From Cheiracanthium punctorium (lineage: Eukaryota; Arthropoda; Arachnida; Araneae; Cheiracanthiidae): a DNA stretch of 64,000 nucleotides. Each line of letters opens with the position of its first letter. The first letter of the stretch is position 1. Under the pieces are notes generated by a model, which made no database searches, had not been told where the DNA came from, and worked only from the letters and a program-made list of their open reading frames with translations. This document shows, one piece after another, positions 36,797-47,677 of the stretch. The stretch covers positions 124,001-188,000 of the forward strand of contig JAWZYV010000069.1 of assembly GCA_038373885.1 (NCBI GenBank). Direction: 5' to 3'. Position numbers and translations under genes: made by a program.

Positions 36797-37410
36797 AAAG
36801 ATGAAATAAATTGCATCTTTTGAAAGGAAACATGAATTAAAAATTTAAAAAATACATTTAATGGAACATAAATTTAAATTTTAAAATAGTTTTGTAACTT
36901 TTATGATTATGTTAGCTTAGTCAAAGTGTATGCAATGAAAATAACATAAAAAAATAATTAGAAATTTCTTGGTGGACCAACGATGCTCAATAATGAACAG
37001 GCTGCAACTTTGATGTTGATACCCGCACTAAGTAAAACTAGTCCTTTATAAATTAAATGTCTTTAGATGGAAATTAATATGTTTTTTATGTCTGATTAAA
37101 GGGAGAAATTTGATTTTCAATTTGAATGTTCACTCCTATGGTAGAGTTTGAGATAAACTGTATCTTTTGATAGGAAACGTGAGTTAAAAATTTTAAAAAT
37201 GCATGTAACAACTCATAAATTTAAAAATAAATTTGTATATTTTATGATTACAGTAGCTTAGTTAGAGAGTCAGCTGTCAAAACAACTTACAAAAACTCTA
37301 ATAAATTGATTGGTTGATGAACAATGCTAAAGAATGTAGAAGATGCATTCTTTAGCATTTCTACCTGCACTAAGTAAAGATAGATCTTTACAAATTAAAT
37401 GCCTTTAGAA
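36797..37410. repeat. Diverged tandem duplication, period about 345 bp
   Basis: Segments beginning near 36803 and 37150 share the same ordered blocks: aaa(c)tgcatcttttga, ttttatgattacag/gt tagcttag, ttggttgatgaacaatgc versus ttggtggaccaacgatgc, and gcactaagtaaa...ttaaatg. They are old enough to have many substitutions. Confidence 0.65.
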
Positions 37411-37414
37411 AGTA

Positions 37415-37939
37415 CAGAGTTCATACTCATTTTTCAAAAAAGAAATTTAAGGAGTTTTAAGGAGTGTTTAAGGATCCCAAAAAAAATTTTATGGAGTCCA
37501 CTTTTTTTTTCTGGACTACCGATGCAATCTTAGGTTAGCAGGAAACATTCATAACTATCATTGAGCATTACAAATATGTTTTAACAAAAATTTTAATTCT
37601 AACTGAATATAAAAAATATAGTTTTTTGAAAGCATGTCCCAAAAAAATCTTAAAATGAAAGAGAAAAATTAAAATTTACACCATATTTATTCTGTTATTT
37701 AACAGCTTTCTGTAAGTAACAAACTCTAAGTTAGTTAAAGAAATATAAATTCTTCCATCACCAGGTCATGGTCACCAATATCCGGAAGGTTGCAGAGTCT
37801 GTGCACTTCATTAATTGTTGTTACTGTAAATGCAAAATAACGAGTTTCTAAGGAGTCACACATAAATTTAAGGAGTTTTAAGGGCCCTAAATTTTATAAA
37901 ACAAATTTTAAGAAGTTTTTAAGGAGTGTATGAACCCTG
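37415..37939. mobile_element. TIR element with TA duplication, 525 bp
   Basis: The left end cagagttcatactc matches the right end in reverse complement, cagggttcatacac, and both sides continue into ttaaggagttttaagg-like sequence. Flanked by TA at 37413-37414 and 37940-37941, as for Tc1/mariner-type elements. No transposase. Confidence 0.65.
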
Positions 37940-38134
37940 TAAATGAAAAGTCAGACAGAAATGTTATATAAGTACTATGCTCATGGTGTGACTCTTTTTT
38001 CCCAAACTTTTTGTTTACCTAATATGCTCTATCAAATCATTCAAAACTACATGAAGTTGAAGTGCCATGTTATCAAAACAATTTGACTTTCAATAAATTT
38101 TACAGAATAAAGCAAAAAAATGAACTATTTTTAC

Positions 38135-38306
38135 CTTAATTTTATAACCTCGACTTGTTCTCATTATAAGATAATGTGCTATTCCAGACTGGTGAAAATC
38201 CCGTGGAACACGTAAAGATAAGGCAAAGCAGCCAGGCTTACTTGTGCTTTCTCGAACCATAAATGAACCAACAGGCTCTTGTTCCAACACCTCTAGAGCA
38301 ATTTCT
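38135..38306 (-). CDS. SH2-domain adaptor, exon 4 (phosphotyrosine pocket)
   Basis: Encodes EIALEVLEQEPVGSFMVRES and on through GIAHYLIMRTSRGYKIK. MVRES corresponds to the FLVRES motif; its Arg is the invariant phosphotyrosine-binding residue, and the His of AHYLI matches the conserved beta-D His. Acceptor tatatgcag (exon begins with the last base of an Arg codon), donor gtaaaa after the Lys codon AAG. The 172-bp length keeps frame with both neighbours. Confidence 0.93.
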
Positions 38307-38589
38307 CTGCATATATAAAAAAGCAAAAATTATTAGTTTCGCAAAGTTTTTGGATTTTTTCATTTATCTATAATAAAGAACTTCAAAAGATTAATACAAT
38401 GCAAATTAAACAATTTCATTAAAAATCATACCATTAAAAAATTCTACTTTAAAAATGAAACAATTTTTAAATAAGCCACTTGTAATATTGTAAACAATTT
38501 TTACAGTGCAAATGAAAAATTTAAGCACAACAATAATTTAAAATATAAATTTAAATATTGACTTTATTTCAGTAATTCATTTGTATGTA

Positions 38590-38760
38590 CAAGGTGCTTA
38601 TTAAACTTCTCTTATAAATAGCATCCTGCAACTAAAATGAGTGAGTAGATTTCAACCAAAACTGATACATGGACAATACACAAGATTCACTCAAGTAATA
38701 AAAATTTATTCAAAAAATGTCCACTAGATGGGGCTTTGCATACAAAAATGGCAAATTTAA
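38590..38760 (+). repeat. Dispersed repeat, copy 2 (CAGGGTCGTTATAG family)
   Basis: caaggtgcttattaaacttc, followed about 130 bp on by aaaaaatgtccactagatgg...tttgcat, in the same order and spacing as at 22139. It may be the outer end of the transposon whose transposase relic follows. Confidence 0.5.
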
Positions 38761-38934
38761 CAAATGAAATGACTCACAAGAAATGCATAAACAATGTTGA
38801 CAATCCAAAACCAGATTTATAATCAGTAAAATGTAAAACCGAGAAAGCATAGAATATGCAACTATTTTAGAAAAAATTATGGGACTTACATAAGGGCAAA
38901 TTACATAAGTCCTTTTCAAACCCACAATGGTGAA

Positions 38935-39972
38935 AACAATTACAGATGGTTTGTGAAGATAATTCTGACAATGCTCATCGAATTCACTCCATCACTTGAG
39001 AATGCTTACATCTTGAGCTCTGAGGTAATTATTGTATCAAGTGAACAAGGAATTGCCTTCTATAATTTAAAGGTTTGGTGATACCCTTGTCCGTAAGTTG
39101 AAAAATGGGTGTGCAGTTAAGTAGGAAAAGATAAGATTTGTAGCTTTCTATCCAGGAATTTACCTAGGGTAAACAGTACAATTATCCAGAAACAGAAGAA
39201 CTTGACATTTATCTTTGATAAATTGATTACCTAGCTCACGAACATATTTTTAAAAAAATTTTTTGTCATCCAGGCTTTACTGTTGACTTCATATTTTGCT
39301 GGCAAGCTTTCAATGGCTTAAAGCACCTTGGTTTTATTGACTTCTCAGACTCATCACAGTTACTCCAACCAACACAGAAATTCTAACTTTAGAATGATTT
39401 CCACCGGTGGACTTTTCTCCTCTAAAATGTAATTTTCGAAGACTGCATCTCATAAAGAGACCTGTCACATCTGCAATTAAAAAAATTTCCGTTCATAGCC
39501 TTTAATTAGATAGAGCAAATTCTTTCTCCATTCATAGACATTATAGCATTTGTTACAAAATCGGATTTGGCACTGATAGTGCGAAAAATGATTTCATGTC
39601 TTTCTTTAAAACGATTTAGCCAACCTTCACTGCAAAGAAAAACTTTCAATTTTCATAGTTTTTGTGAATTCCTTTGGTTTTGCTTTTAAAATTGGCCTTT
39701 ATTGCAATGTTTTCATCCCACAATTGTTTGAAGCACCGTAGAAGAACATTTTCAAATTCAAGATGCTTTGATTCTTGAAGTTTCTATCTATATCCTGGCA
39801 CTTCACTGCTTACAAAGTTTCTTAAAATTCTTTTTCTGTTGGTCCATAATGAATTAACTGTTCATGGAAATTAGAGCTCTTTCTTAACATCAATCTGTTT
39901 CTTCCTTGCTTCAATAGATTTGATGACTCTGATTTTATTATCTAACAACAAAATATTTTTTGATAGAGACAT
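38935..39972 (-). pseudogene. pogo/Tigger-type transposase relic
   Basis: On the minus strand an ATG at 39972 opens MSLSKNILLLDNKIRVIKSI, resembling the N-terminal HTH of pogo/Tigger transposases. Further on come a CENP-B-like segment (HLEFENVLLRCFKQLWDENI) and pieces of the DDE domain: ADVTGLFMRCSL, FRGEKSTGG, VLLFLDNC. Many stops and frameshifts interrupt it (for example after LRSQ and KKEL), so it is inactive. The family's role is cut-and-paste transposition at TA sites. Identification rests on motif order; the exact subfamily is unknown. Confidence 0.75.
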
Positions 39973-40589
39973 GGCTATAATGTAGTGAAACAAAGCTTTC
40001 CCAGTAGAAGAATATCTCACAATGTCTCCCTCAGGTATATCTCATTCTACTAACAAAGCGATATATAACCCCCACCTTCTTGTTTCCCACAACACTACTC
40101 GTTTCTGCATAGAGCAGAGAAGAAAAGAAAATGTGTAGTCTGGGTCTGAATTCATGACATCTGACCTTGGAAGAGGAGGATCAGGGAGATCCCTTTGGCA
40201 AACTCCTTTTATCAAGTAAAGAGAAATTTGGGGTCATCAGGGATAACCCTTCCCTTAATGAACAGATTCCCTATCTGTGTTATGCCCACTACAGGTGACA
40301 TTGTGCTGAGGTGCCAATTGTGTAGAACCAGTGGCATAGCCAGATAAATATTTTAGGGGGTTTAGGCAATGCTGTAAGGAAATGTCTTGAAGTCTGGAAA
40401 TAGTAAGCTGGAAATAGCCTGAGCTTAAAAGATGGCATACATGAGAAAAAAGTGGAACATAATTCGATTAACAATGGTTAAGTTTGGAAAAAAATAGTGA
40501 AGATGATGCCTCATTATCATTTGTTACCATGAGTCCCCCAATTTACTGTTGAGAATCAGTCTTTATCATCGGAGAAAATGTAATGAGGG

Positions 40590-41225
40590 TTAATAAGATT
40601 AAAACTGTGTGTCAGTTATTTACATTCAACTGACAACCCTTTCATACCAAATTTCGAGTTTCAGGGAGAGACTTTACAGACCAGTGATGCTACAATCTAT
40701 CTCAGATGTGTCCTTGATTCTCGTTTGAATCCGAGAAAACATGTGAAACATTTGAAGACAAAGGCTGAAAAGAGATTTCCTATCCTGAAATGTCTAGCTC
40801 ACTCTAAATAGGGGTACAGTAAAAAGACTCTAAAGATATAGGATGTTTAAAGATCATATCGGATGTTTATACAACCAGTTACTGGTTATTGCAATGAAGC
40901 CCTTATTTTTGCACCAAATCACACCATACAATGCCTTGAGGTGTTTCAGAATCAAGCCCTCCATATTATAACTGACGAAATAAAAAATACTTGCTATGAA
41001 GATTTTGACAAATACTGAGCCTGTCCATAAATCTATAGAGAAAGGACAATTATTTTATAACGAAAACTTATTAGTTTACCAAATAATCCTTTTTGGAGGA
41101 ATTATGATATAAATAGAGCTAGGAGTTTAAAAACTCAAGATGGCTTTATTCAGTCAATTCTGAAGATCACTAGACCTTTGGGGCTTCAACTTGAGACTTC
41201 CGTATTGTCCCTGCCAATGTGTCCC
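40590..41225 (+). pseudogene. Non-LTR retrotransposon (LINE) reverse transcriptase relic, 5' part
   Basis: Plus-strand fragments in shifting frames: TIYLRCVLDSRLNPRKHVKH, LKTKAEKRFPILKCLAHS, and PVTGYCNEALIFAPNHTIQ, then CLEVFQNQALHIITD. These correspond to the region after the catalytic core in LINE reverse transcriptases. Stops and frameshifts are frequent. The sequence is broken at 41225 by the Ty3/gypsy insertion and resumes at 46173. Confidence 0.75.
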
Positions 41226-41473
41226 TATTGTGATCTTGTATATCTGGGATATTATAAAAGGTAACCATGTATAATTAGAAATATTCAACATGGATTAACA
41301 TTTAACCTATATTTATTTCATTTACTATTTACAATTGAATATTACATGCGCGCGTTCTAGAATCCAGCATCTTGAGTGCGAATCGACAACAACATAGATA
41401 ATAGAAGGTAAAGTAGAGTGAAAACATGACATGCGATACTAGCGCCATACAGTTTATGGAAGAAAACCCAACA
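41226..41473 (-). repeat. 3' LTR of the Ty3/gypsy element
   Basis: On the minus strand it starts TGTTGGG immediately after a purine-rich tract (ataagtgggggagac, complement of 41474-41488) and ends ...CACAATA. No mismatch to the other LTR was found by eye. Confidence 0.95.
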
Positions 41474-41504
41474 GTCTCCCCCACTTATTTTTGAAAATTA
41501 ACAA

Positions 41505-42254
41505 TTATCTGTACACGACAAAGTCCTTGAAACGAGCAGGTAACTGTCTTTTCCTTTGTGGCCTAGTTGGGGCACCACGTCTGGGGGACATGGGAAGTTG
41601 AGGCTCTGAACTGTCTGAACTGGATTGGAAACATGGAGAGCTCTGGATTGGTCTGGACGGTCTTGGGACGTCGAACGACTGAACAGGACCAAATGAGACG
41701 GACTTCTTAGGAACCAGTGTTGCTCTAAGCTGGTTTACATGTCTCTTTAGAAGACGACCGGAGTCTAGGACAATGAGGTAATGACGTGAACCAAGTGTCT
41801 TCTTCACTTCTCCAAACTTCCAGGTATTTTTATTATTAAGGAATACTCGAACTTGGACTCTCTCCCCCACTTTAAAAGATCTTTCCGGATTACTGGAAAC
41901 TTTTGATGCAGGTGGGTGATACGGGAATATTGAATTCAAGCGGATTCGAAACTGTCTTTTTAAATATAATTCAGCTGGTGACTGTCCGCATGCAAGGGGT
42001 GTTGCTCTGTACCGGAATAGTATGTTTTGAATCTTTGTTCGAATTGCAGTCTTATCTAAGAAAGAAGCCTTTAACTTTTGTTTCAGGGTTTGAACATTTC
42101 TTTCTGCAAGGCCATTCGTTGCAGGGTGTCCTGGAGCGATGAATTTTTGAAATATTCCTCTATTGGAACAGTATCTCTCTTCACTTTGGAACTCTTCACT
42201 TTGGAACTTCACTCTTACTTCTCTGAAACTCTTCACTTTGGAAAATTGAAGCAT
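41505..42254 (-). pseudogene. Integrase C-terminal part, frame-shifted from pol
   Basis: Contains the third catalytic acid context GHPATNGLAERN (Glu) of the integrase core. A GPY/F-like C-terminal region follows (KVGERVQVRVFL; FGEVKKTLGS; LLKRHVNQL), then a Ser/Pro/Arg-rich tail ending at a stop at 41505. The first roughly 25 residues of this frame are out-of-frame reading of a local duplication. The second catalytic Asp (SDNASIF) lies upstream in a different frame, so this stretch cannot make integrase by itself. Confidence 0.85.
42175..42243. repeat. Short tandem duplications inside the integrase region
   Basis: The unit ctcttcactttggaa occurs three times in 69 bp (near 42177, 42192 and 42229) with a related unit between. 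The expansion separates the two catalytic segments of integrase and shifts the frame. Confidence 0.85.
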
Positions 42255-42360
42255 TATCGGATACCATTACCTGTGGATATCCATGAAAGCAAAAAATTTT
42301 CTCGAGTAGCAAAATAGTACTGGAGCTAGTAGGAGCATCTTTAAGGACTTCGACTTCTGC

Positions 42361-45033
42361 CTATTTAGATTTGGCATCAACACACATCAAAAAGTAGCAA
42401 TCCTCGAATGGACCAGCGTAATCTATATGGATTCGGTCCCAGTTATTGGTTGGGAGATTCCATGGGTGGACAGTTACTTTAGGTGGATTCGACTTCGTCA
42501 ATGCACAACTTTCACAACCCTTGACTAATGCTTCTATATCCCGATCAATGCCTGGCCAATATACGTATTTGCTTGCGAGCTGTTTCATTTTGGTGATTCC
42601 CAAATGGGTTTCGTGAAGTTCTTTTAGTATTCTCGAACGTAAGGTTTTAGGAATCACAACTCTGTCCTTTCGGAAAAGAATACCATCTAGCAACGTGAAC
42701 TCTGAATCTTCAGATTTGTTTCGTAGGCTCTGGATAACTTCATTCAGCTCTGTATCTTTGCTGGTTTCGGATTGAATTTTCATTGAAGTAATGTATTCGT
42801 TTGAAATTTGAAAAACATTTTCGGCACATACCTGATTTGCTTCTTCTCCTATATATTCATCTATTGTAGAACCTGGAATTTTTATGGATGCTCTAGACAA
42901 GCAGTCAACATTTTGATTCTCTGCACCTTTCTTGAATTTCACTGCGTAATCGAAACTGGATAAATATGAAGCGTAGCGCAGCAATCTGGCTGATGTCATG
43001 CGTGGAAGTGACTTGTTCGGGTGAAAAATCCTTGTTAATGGTTCATTGTCAGTTACTAGGGTGAAATGTTTTCCGAAAAAGTAGTTGTAGAAGTGGGTGA
43101 CACCAAAAATGATGGCCAATGCTTCTCGATCCAACTGGCTGTAATTTTGCTCCGAAATTGTGAGTGCACGAGAGGCATATGCAATAGGTCTTTCTACACT
43201 ATTAACAGGATGACTTAGAACAGCTGCAACTCCCGTAGGACTGGCATCCGTCGTCAGGAACAGAGGTAAACTCGGGTCGAAAGGTATAAGCACCCGATCA
43301 CTGCTGAGTTCACTTTTCAATTTCAGAAATGACGATTCACAACGGGCAGTCCATTTCCAAGTTTCATCTTTTCGTAGCAACCGTTGAAGTGGATAAGAAA
43401 TTGTTGAAAAATCTGGTATGAAACGGGAGTAGTAAGTTACAAGTCCTAAAAATCGTTTAATTTCTTCGGCATTAGTTAGACGTGGCATTTCTTGCACAGC
43501 TCGAACCTTTTCAGGAGACTTGCTAATCTTGTTATGTTCTATAACATGCCCGAGGTATTCAATTTTTTCTTTGAAAAAGGAACACTTCTGTTTGTTAAGA
43601 TGTAGGTTGAATTCAGACAGTCTTTGCAAACAAGATTCTAAGTTTTTAGAACATTCTTCGAAAGTTTCACCGTGAATAATTATGTCGTCAAAGTAAGCTT
43701 CCGTTTTCGATAAACCCTGTAGAATTTGTGTGAGGATCCTATTGAATTCGGATGGGGCTGTCTTGATACCAAAACTCAGTCGATGCATTCTGTAAGTCCC
43801 ACGATGAGTTGATATTGTCTGGATATGGCTACTTTCTTCATCAACACAGAGATGCAGATAAGCTTTATACAAGTCGAGTTTGCAAAAAAATCTTGAATTT
43901 CGTAAACTATGGAGGACTTCATCTATTCTTCTCACTGGATGATTTGCTTGAATAAGGCGTTCGTTAACTCCACATTTATAATCGACGCATAGGCGAACAC
44001 TACCATTTGGTTTAGGAATTACATCCAATGGAGAACCCCAATCACTAGCAGGAACTAAGCTGATGACACCATCGGCTTCAAGTGCATCTAACTCTTTGCC
44101 GACTCGATCCCTCAGTATGTAAGGGACATCGCGTTCTTTCGTAAAAACAGGTTTTGCTCCTTCTCGAAGTTGAAGTGAAACTTTGAATTTGGGAACACAA
44201 CCAACTCGTTCTTCAAATATATGTGCAAATTTATCCAAAAGTAAATTGACAGGATCAATTTGAGACACTGTAGATCTTTCTATTGAAAGACTTGAAATAT
44301 CGGCGTCAAGCTGTTGAAGATCAATTTTTAAAGCTCTAATCCATTGACGACCAAGAATAGCAGCGCATCCCTCTGGGACTATGTGCAATTTACCTGTGAT
44401 ATTCTTGTCTCGAAATGTAACATTAACAGTAACTTTTCTTAGTGGGTGGATAATATTTCCTGAATATGTTCGAAAAGCGATTCTAGAATTTTCTAAAGGC
44501 ATATTTAAGTTTAATTTATTGAAATCAGTTATAGAAAGTAGTGAAAATTTGGCACCAGAATCTACTTCAAAAGGCTGTAATTTTCCATTGAGTGGGACAG
44601 AGACTATATATTTATCAGAGTCCTGGGATATGTCGAATAAGTCTATAACGTGAAATTCATTCGTACAAGCAATAGGACGTATGGCATTTACGCTGAAATT
44701 GAAATCGTGATCTTGAACATAGGATGCGACAGTATGAACAGAAGATTTTGAATTGGAATTTATGGGCTTGTTCGATGTTTTCAACAGAGTTGAAATGCAC
44801 ACCTTACTCACGTGACCGCTTTTTTTGCAGGAGTCACACCTCAGCTTTGACCTATAAGTTCGACAGTCCTTGGCCTTGTGATTATTTTTCCCGCAACGAA
44901 TGCATAAATTTTCTATCCCTAGAGCTTTATAATCGATTTGCTGACGTTTTGAACTAGATCGTGAACTTGAACGTTTTCTTTGGTGTGACGTTTTATGGGT
45001 TGTATGACGTTTTATGACGTTTGGTGTGACAAT
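42361..45033 (-). pseudogene. pol open frame: nucleocapsid zinc knuckles, protease, RT, RNase H, integrase N-part
   Basis: In order on the minus strand: two CX2CX4HX4C knuckles (CIRCGKNNHKAKDC and CDSCKKSGHVSKVC); aspartic protease (DSGAKFSLL); reverse transcriptase (FCKLDLYKAYLHL and YFDDIIIHG, where YFDD replaces the usual YLDD/YVDD); RNase H (TTDASPTGVAAVL, REALAIIFG); integrase zinc region (HETH ... CESC) and first catalytic Asp (HIDYAGPF). The frame stops at TAG 42361-42363 after VDAKSK, where relatives usually have Trp. It opens upstream in a frame different from gag and overlaps it by 22 bp. Confidence 0.92.
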
Positions 45034-45752
45034 TTATGGGTTTCGAAAGTATCAGAAAACGATTGACGTGATGGAGTTTTCTGAGTCAATTCTTTGCTTT
45101 CGATTTTAGACGCCTCAAGGGCAATTGCCTTTGAAAGGATATCGTCGAAAGAGGTCACATCTGACTGCAAAATTTGTTCTCGCAGCCAGTCATCTCTTAG
45201 TCCCCTAATAAACTGGGCTCGAAGAAAGACATCAGCAATAGAAACCGAATTGTCGCAATCGCATTTAACCGAAAACTCACATTCCACCAAGTCTCTTTGT
45301 AAAGCGGCAACAAATTCAGAAATAGTTTGGTGTTCTGCTTGATAAACGTTAAGGAAATAATGCTGTGAAACTACAACATTCTTTTTGGGAATAAGCATCT
45401 GTTTCAGAGATTTTACCAGGTCTTCATACGATAAGGACTTAACAGGTTTCTCTGGACCAAGAAAAGCAGCGAGATTGTTGTAATGCGTAGGGCCTATAGA
45501 CACGCACAGGAGTTGAGCGATTTTCTCTTTATTTGTAACACCTTTCATTAAACAATAATTGTCGAAACGTTCTAAGTAACATTTGAACTTTTCGCGTTTA
45601 GGTTCAAAACTTTCAAACGGGGAAACATTAATTAAATTGTCCGATGATTCAGAAGAATTCGGTTTTGAAAAATATTTTTCCATTTGTGTTAACATTGTTT
45701 GCTGTTGTTCTGCGAACGCCGTCATAAATTCTTTAAATTGTTCTGAATTCAT
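45012..45752 (-). CDS. gag open frame of the Ty3/gypsy element
   Basis: The likely start is ATG at 45752 (MNSEQFKEFMTAFAEQQQ), preferred over an ATG 20 codons upstream because that leader is hydrophobic and unlike gag. The product has a Gln-rich N-terminus and a capsid-like helical region (KFKCYLERFDNYCLMKG; SIADVFLRAQFIRGLRDDWL). It ends at TAA 45012 before reaching the zinc knuckles, which lie in the pol frame. A direct duplication of about 41 bp (repeating cccataaa...gtcacaccaaa, around 44993-45040) sits at the junction and explains the frame change. Confidence 0.88.
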   Translation of the reverse strand: MNSEQFKEFMTAFAEQQQTMLTQMEKYFSKPNSSESSDNLINVSPFESFEPKREKFKCYLERFDNYCLMKGVTNKEKIAQLLCVSIGPTHYNNLAAFLGPEKPVKSLSYEDLVKSLKQMLIPKKNVVVSQHYFLNVYQAEHQTISEFVAALQRDLVECEFSVKCDCDNSVSIADVFLRAQFIRGLRDDWLREQILQSDVTSFDDILSKAIALEASKIESKELTQKTPSRQSFSDTFETHKLSHQTS

Positions 45753-45899
45753 TTTGAAGAAAGAAAAGTAAAAATTGAAAGTCACAGTACCTGGTTCAAA
45801 AGTTATTCCCACTCGCAGAAGAATTTTTAGAAGACTGCGAACAGAAATGCTTCTTGTTTAAGCAGAAGACAATATTTGAAGGAATCGAAAGTAATATTT

Positions 45900-45914
45900 T
45901 TCTAACTCGTCGCC
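45900..45914 (-). other. Primer-binding site
   Basis: The minus strand reads tggcgacgagttaga starting 5 nt after the 5' LTR end. TGG at the start matches a tRNA 3'-CCA. The priming tRNA was not identified. Confidence 0.7.
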
Positions 45915-45919
45915 AAAAC

Positions 45920-46167
45920 TATTGTGATCTTGTATATCTGGGATATTATAAAAGGTAACCATGTATAATTAGAAATATTCAACATGGATTAACATTTAAC
46001 CTATATTTATTTCATTTACTATTTACAATTGAATATTACATGCGCGCGTTCTAGAATCCAGCATCTTGAGTGCGAATCGACAACAACATAGATAATAGAA
46101 GGTAAAGTAGAGTGAAAACATGACATGCGATACTAGCGCCATACAGTTTATGGAAGAAAACCCAACA
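45920..46167 (-). repeat. 5' LTR of the Ty3/gypsy element
   Basis: 248 bp, same sequence as the 3' LTR. It contains the element's promoter by family analogy; no core promoter motif is distinctive by eye. Confidence 0.95.
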
Positions 46168-46172
46168 GTCCC

Positions 46173-47056
46173 CTAGATTATATATGTAACTTGAAATCAA
46201 TCTAGATCATACTATGAAAGTATTAAAGAAGGATACGATTAAAACAATTAAAATCCATAGCATTATAAACTATTGAAGATTGATTTCCAACAAGTGCATA
46301 GTTGCATGTTTTCACAGATGGCTTCATGTCGGATAGAGAGCATGGTGCTGGAGCTGGCATTCATGTATTACTACCTTTGATGGTGAGATAGAGGCAATGG
46401 CAGTTGCAGTACAGTTATCATTGGAGGATTCTGCTTGTAATAGAGCTGTTGTTCTTTCTGATTCAAAATCAGCACTTCAGGCCCTTTTACAAAATTACCA
46501 TTGCAAATGAATCACAGAGATTTTTGGAATGCAGACTGCTTTTGAAGAATCTTGTCCACAAAATTTCCTTCCAGTGGATTCCAGCATACTGTGGTATCGT
46601 GGGTAACAAATACGCAGACCTATTAGCTAAAAAGGAAGCCTTGGTGGCCCAGAGATCCACACGGACAATAACTTTCCATTCTGCAAGAATTTTGACAAAC
46701 AAGACATTCAAACAGAACTTTAAACTGGGATCTACAGAGGGATCTAAGGACAAGAGCTGAAACTTTATCATCGAGAACAGCTGTTATGCTCCTGATGCCT
46801 CAAGAGAAGCAGTAGTCCCATGCTTCAGACTATAGACAAAGCATGATTGTTAAAGGTCCCATCTCTACAGTATCGGCATGGCCGATTCATCGGAATGTAG
46901 TCTTACATGACTCTTGTCAACATATGGCATCTAATCATCTAGGCATGTGCCCTGCACTAAGCAGTTTTAATTCTATTGTCAAAAAATACTGGAAGGCGGT
47001 ACTAATGACTATAAGAGGTAATTTGTATGGCATTTGTTAAATAAATAAATACATTT
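46173..47056 (+). pseudogene. LINE relic, 3' part with RNase H domain
   Basis: Continuation of the LINE at 40590. RNase H motifs appear in order: VFTDGFMSDREHGAGAGIH, AMAVAVQLSLED, VVLSDSKSALQALL and QWIPAYCGIVGNKYADLLAK, spread over several frames. A C-terminal piece (SSFNSIVKKYWKAVL) ends in a stop followed by ttaaataaataaata near 47040-47056, a typical LINE tail. An RNase H domain places it in the I-like group rather than Jockey or RTE (family knowledge). Confidence 0.78.
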
Positions 47057-47615
47057 ACCTCCTGATGAAGTAGAAAAAATTGAATTTTCAAAATAGCATT
47101 TAAACTCATTCCTCTAAATTGATATCATAGTGGCTTATGTCATTTATGTCACTTTTGAGCTGCCCAGGCCATCATGTGACCACAAAACAAATATCACATT
47201 TGTTTTCAGCACCATAATGTCAGTTTTTAACCGGATAGCTTAAAATTCTGATTATATGGATTAGAGTTTAATGGAAAATAGGCAGGTATATTAACATGAG
47301 AATTTTATTGAATGGTAAACAATGTTTTTCAGTAAGGAATTCAAACTATCCATTTGGGGGATACTTGATTTGAACAGAAAACATAAAATCATATTTTAAT
47401 TCATTAATTTTAAATGAAAAATAATCAAGTAATAACTTTATTTAAACTCAACTGTAAAATAGAAATGTCTCAAGTACTTAAACTTTTGATAAACCTATTT
47501 TTATACAAAGTTCAAAAACTGAGAGTAAATACTTATAACACAATTTAAAAGTAAATTAGTGTTTTACTAGAAAATTAATTTTGTGTTTTATCAATAGTTG
47601 TATTTAAAGTACATG

Positions 47616-47616
<1 letters not shown>

Positions 47617-47674
<58 letters not shown>
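47617..47674. repeat. (TA)29 microsatellite
   Basis: 58 bp of uninterrupted TA. Confidence 0.97.

Positions 47675-47677
<3 letters not shown>

Larger units (their letters stand above)
36359..38134 (-). other. Intron 4 of the SH2 gene
   Basis: 1.78 kb. Contains a G14 run with a MITE remnant ending ttggttacgccacttg at about 36735-36797, a diverged tandem duplication and a TIR element, listed separately. Confidence 0.75.
41226..46167 (-). mobile_element. Ty3/gypsy LTR retrotransposon, 4.94 kb
   Basis: Complete element in minus orientation. It has two 248-bp LTRs identical by eye, a 5-bp duplication gtccc at 41221-41225 and 46168-46172, a primer-binding site, a purine-rich tract, gag, and pol in the order protease, reverse transcriptase, RNase H, integrase (Ty3/gypsy order). 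No env frame. It inserted into a LINE relic within intron 3 of the SH2 gene. Reading frames are broken in three places, described with gag and pol. Confidence 0.95.

Noticed and set aside
44381..44957. Plus-strand open frames across the gypsy pol region
   Set aside because: They are antisense shadows of the minus-strand retrotransposon frames.
45012..45040. Programmed -1 frameshift between gag and pol
   Set aside because: The frame relation allows it, but no slippery heptamer is visible, and a local duplication explains the shift more simply.
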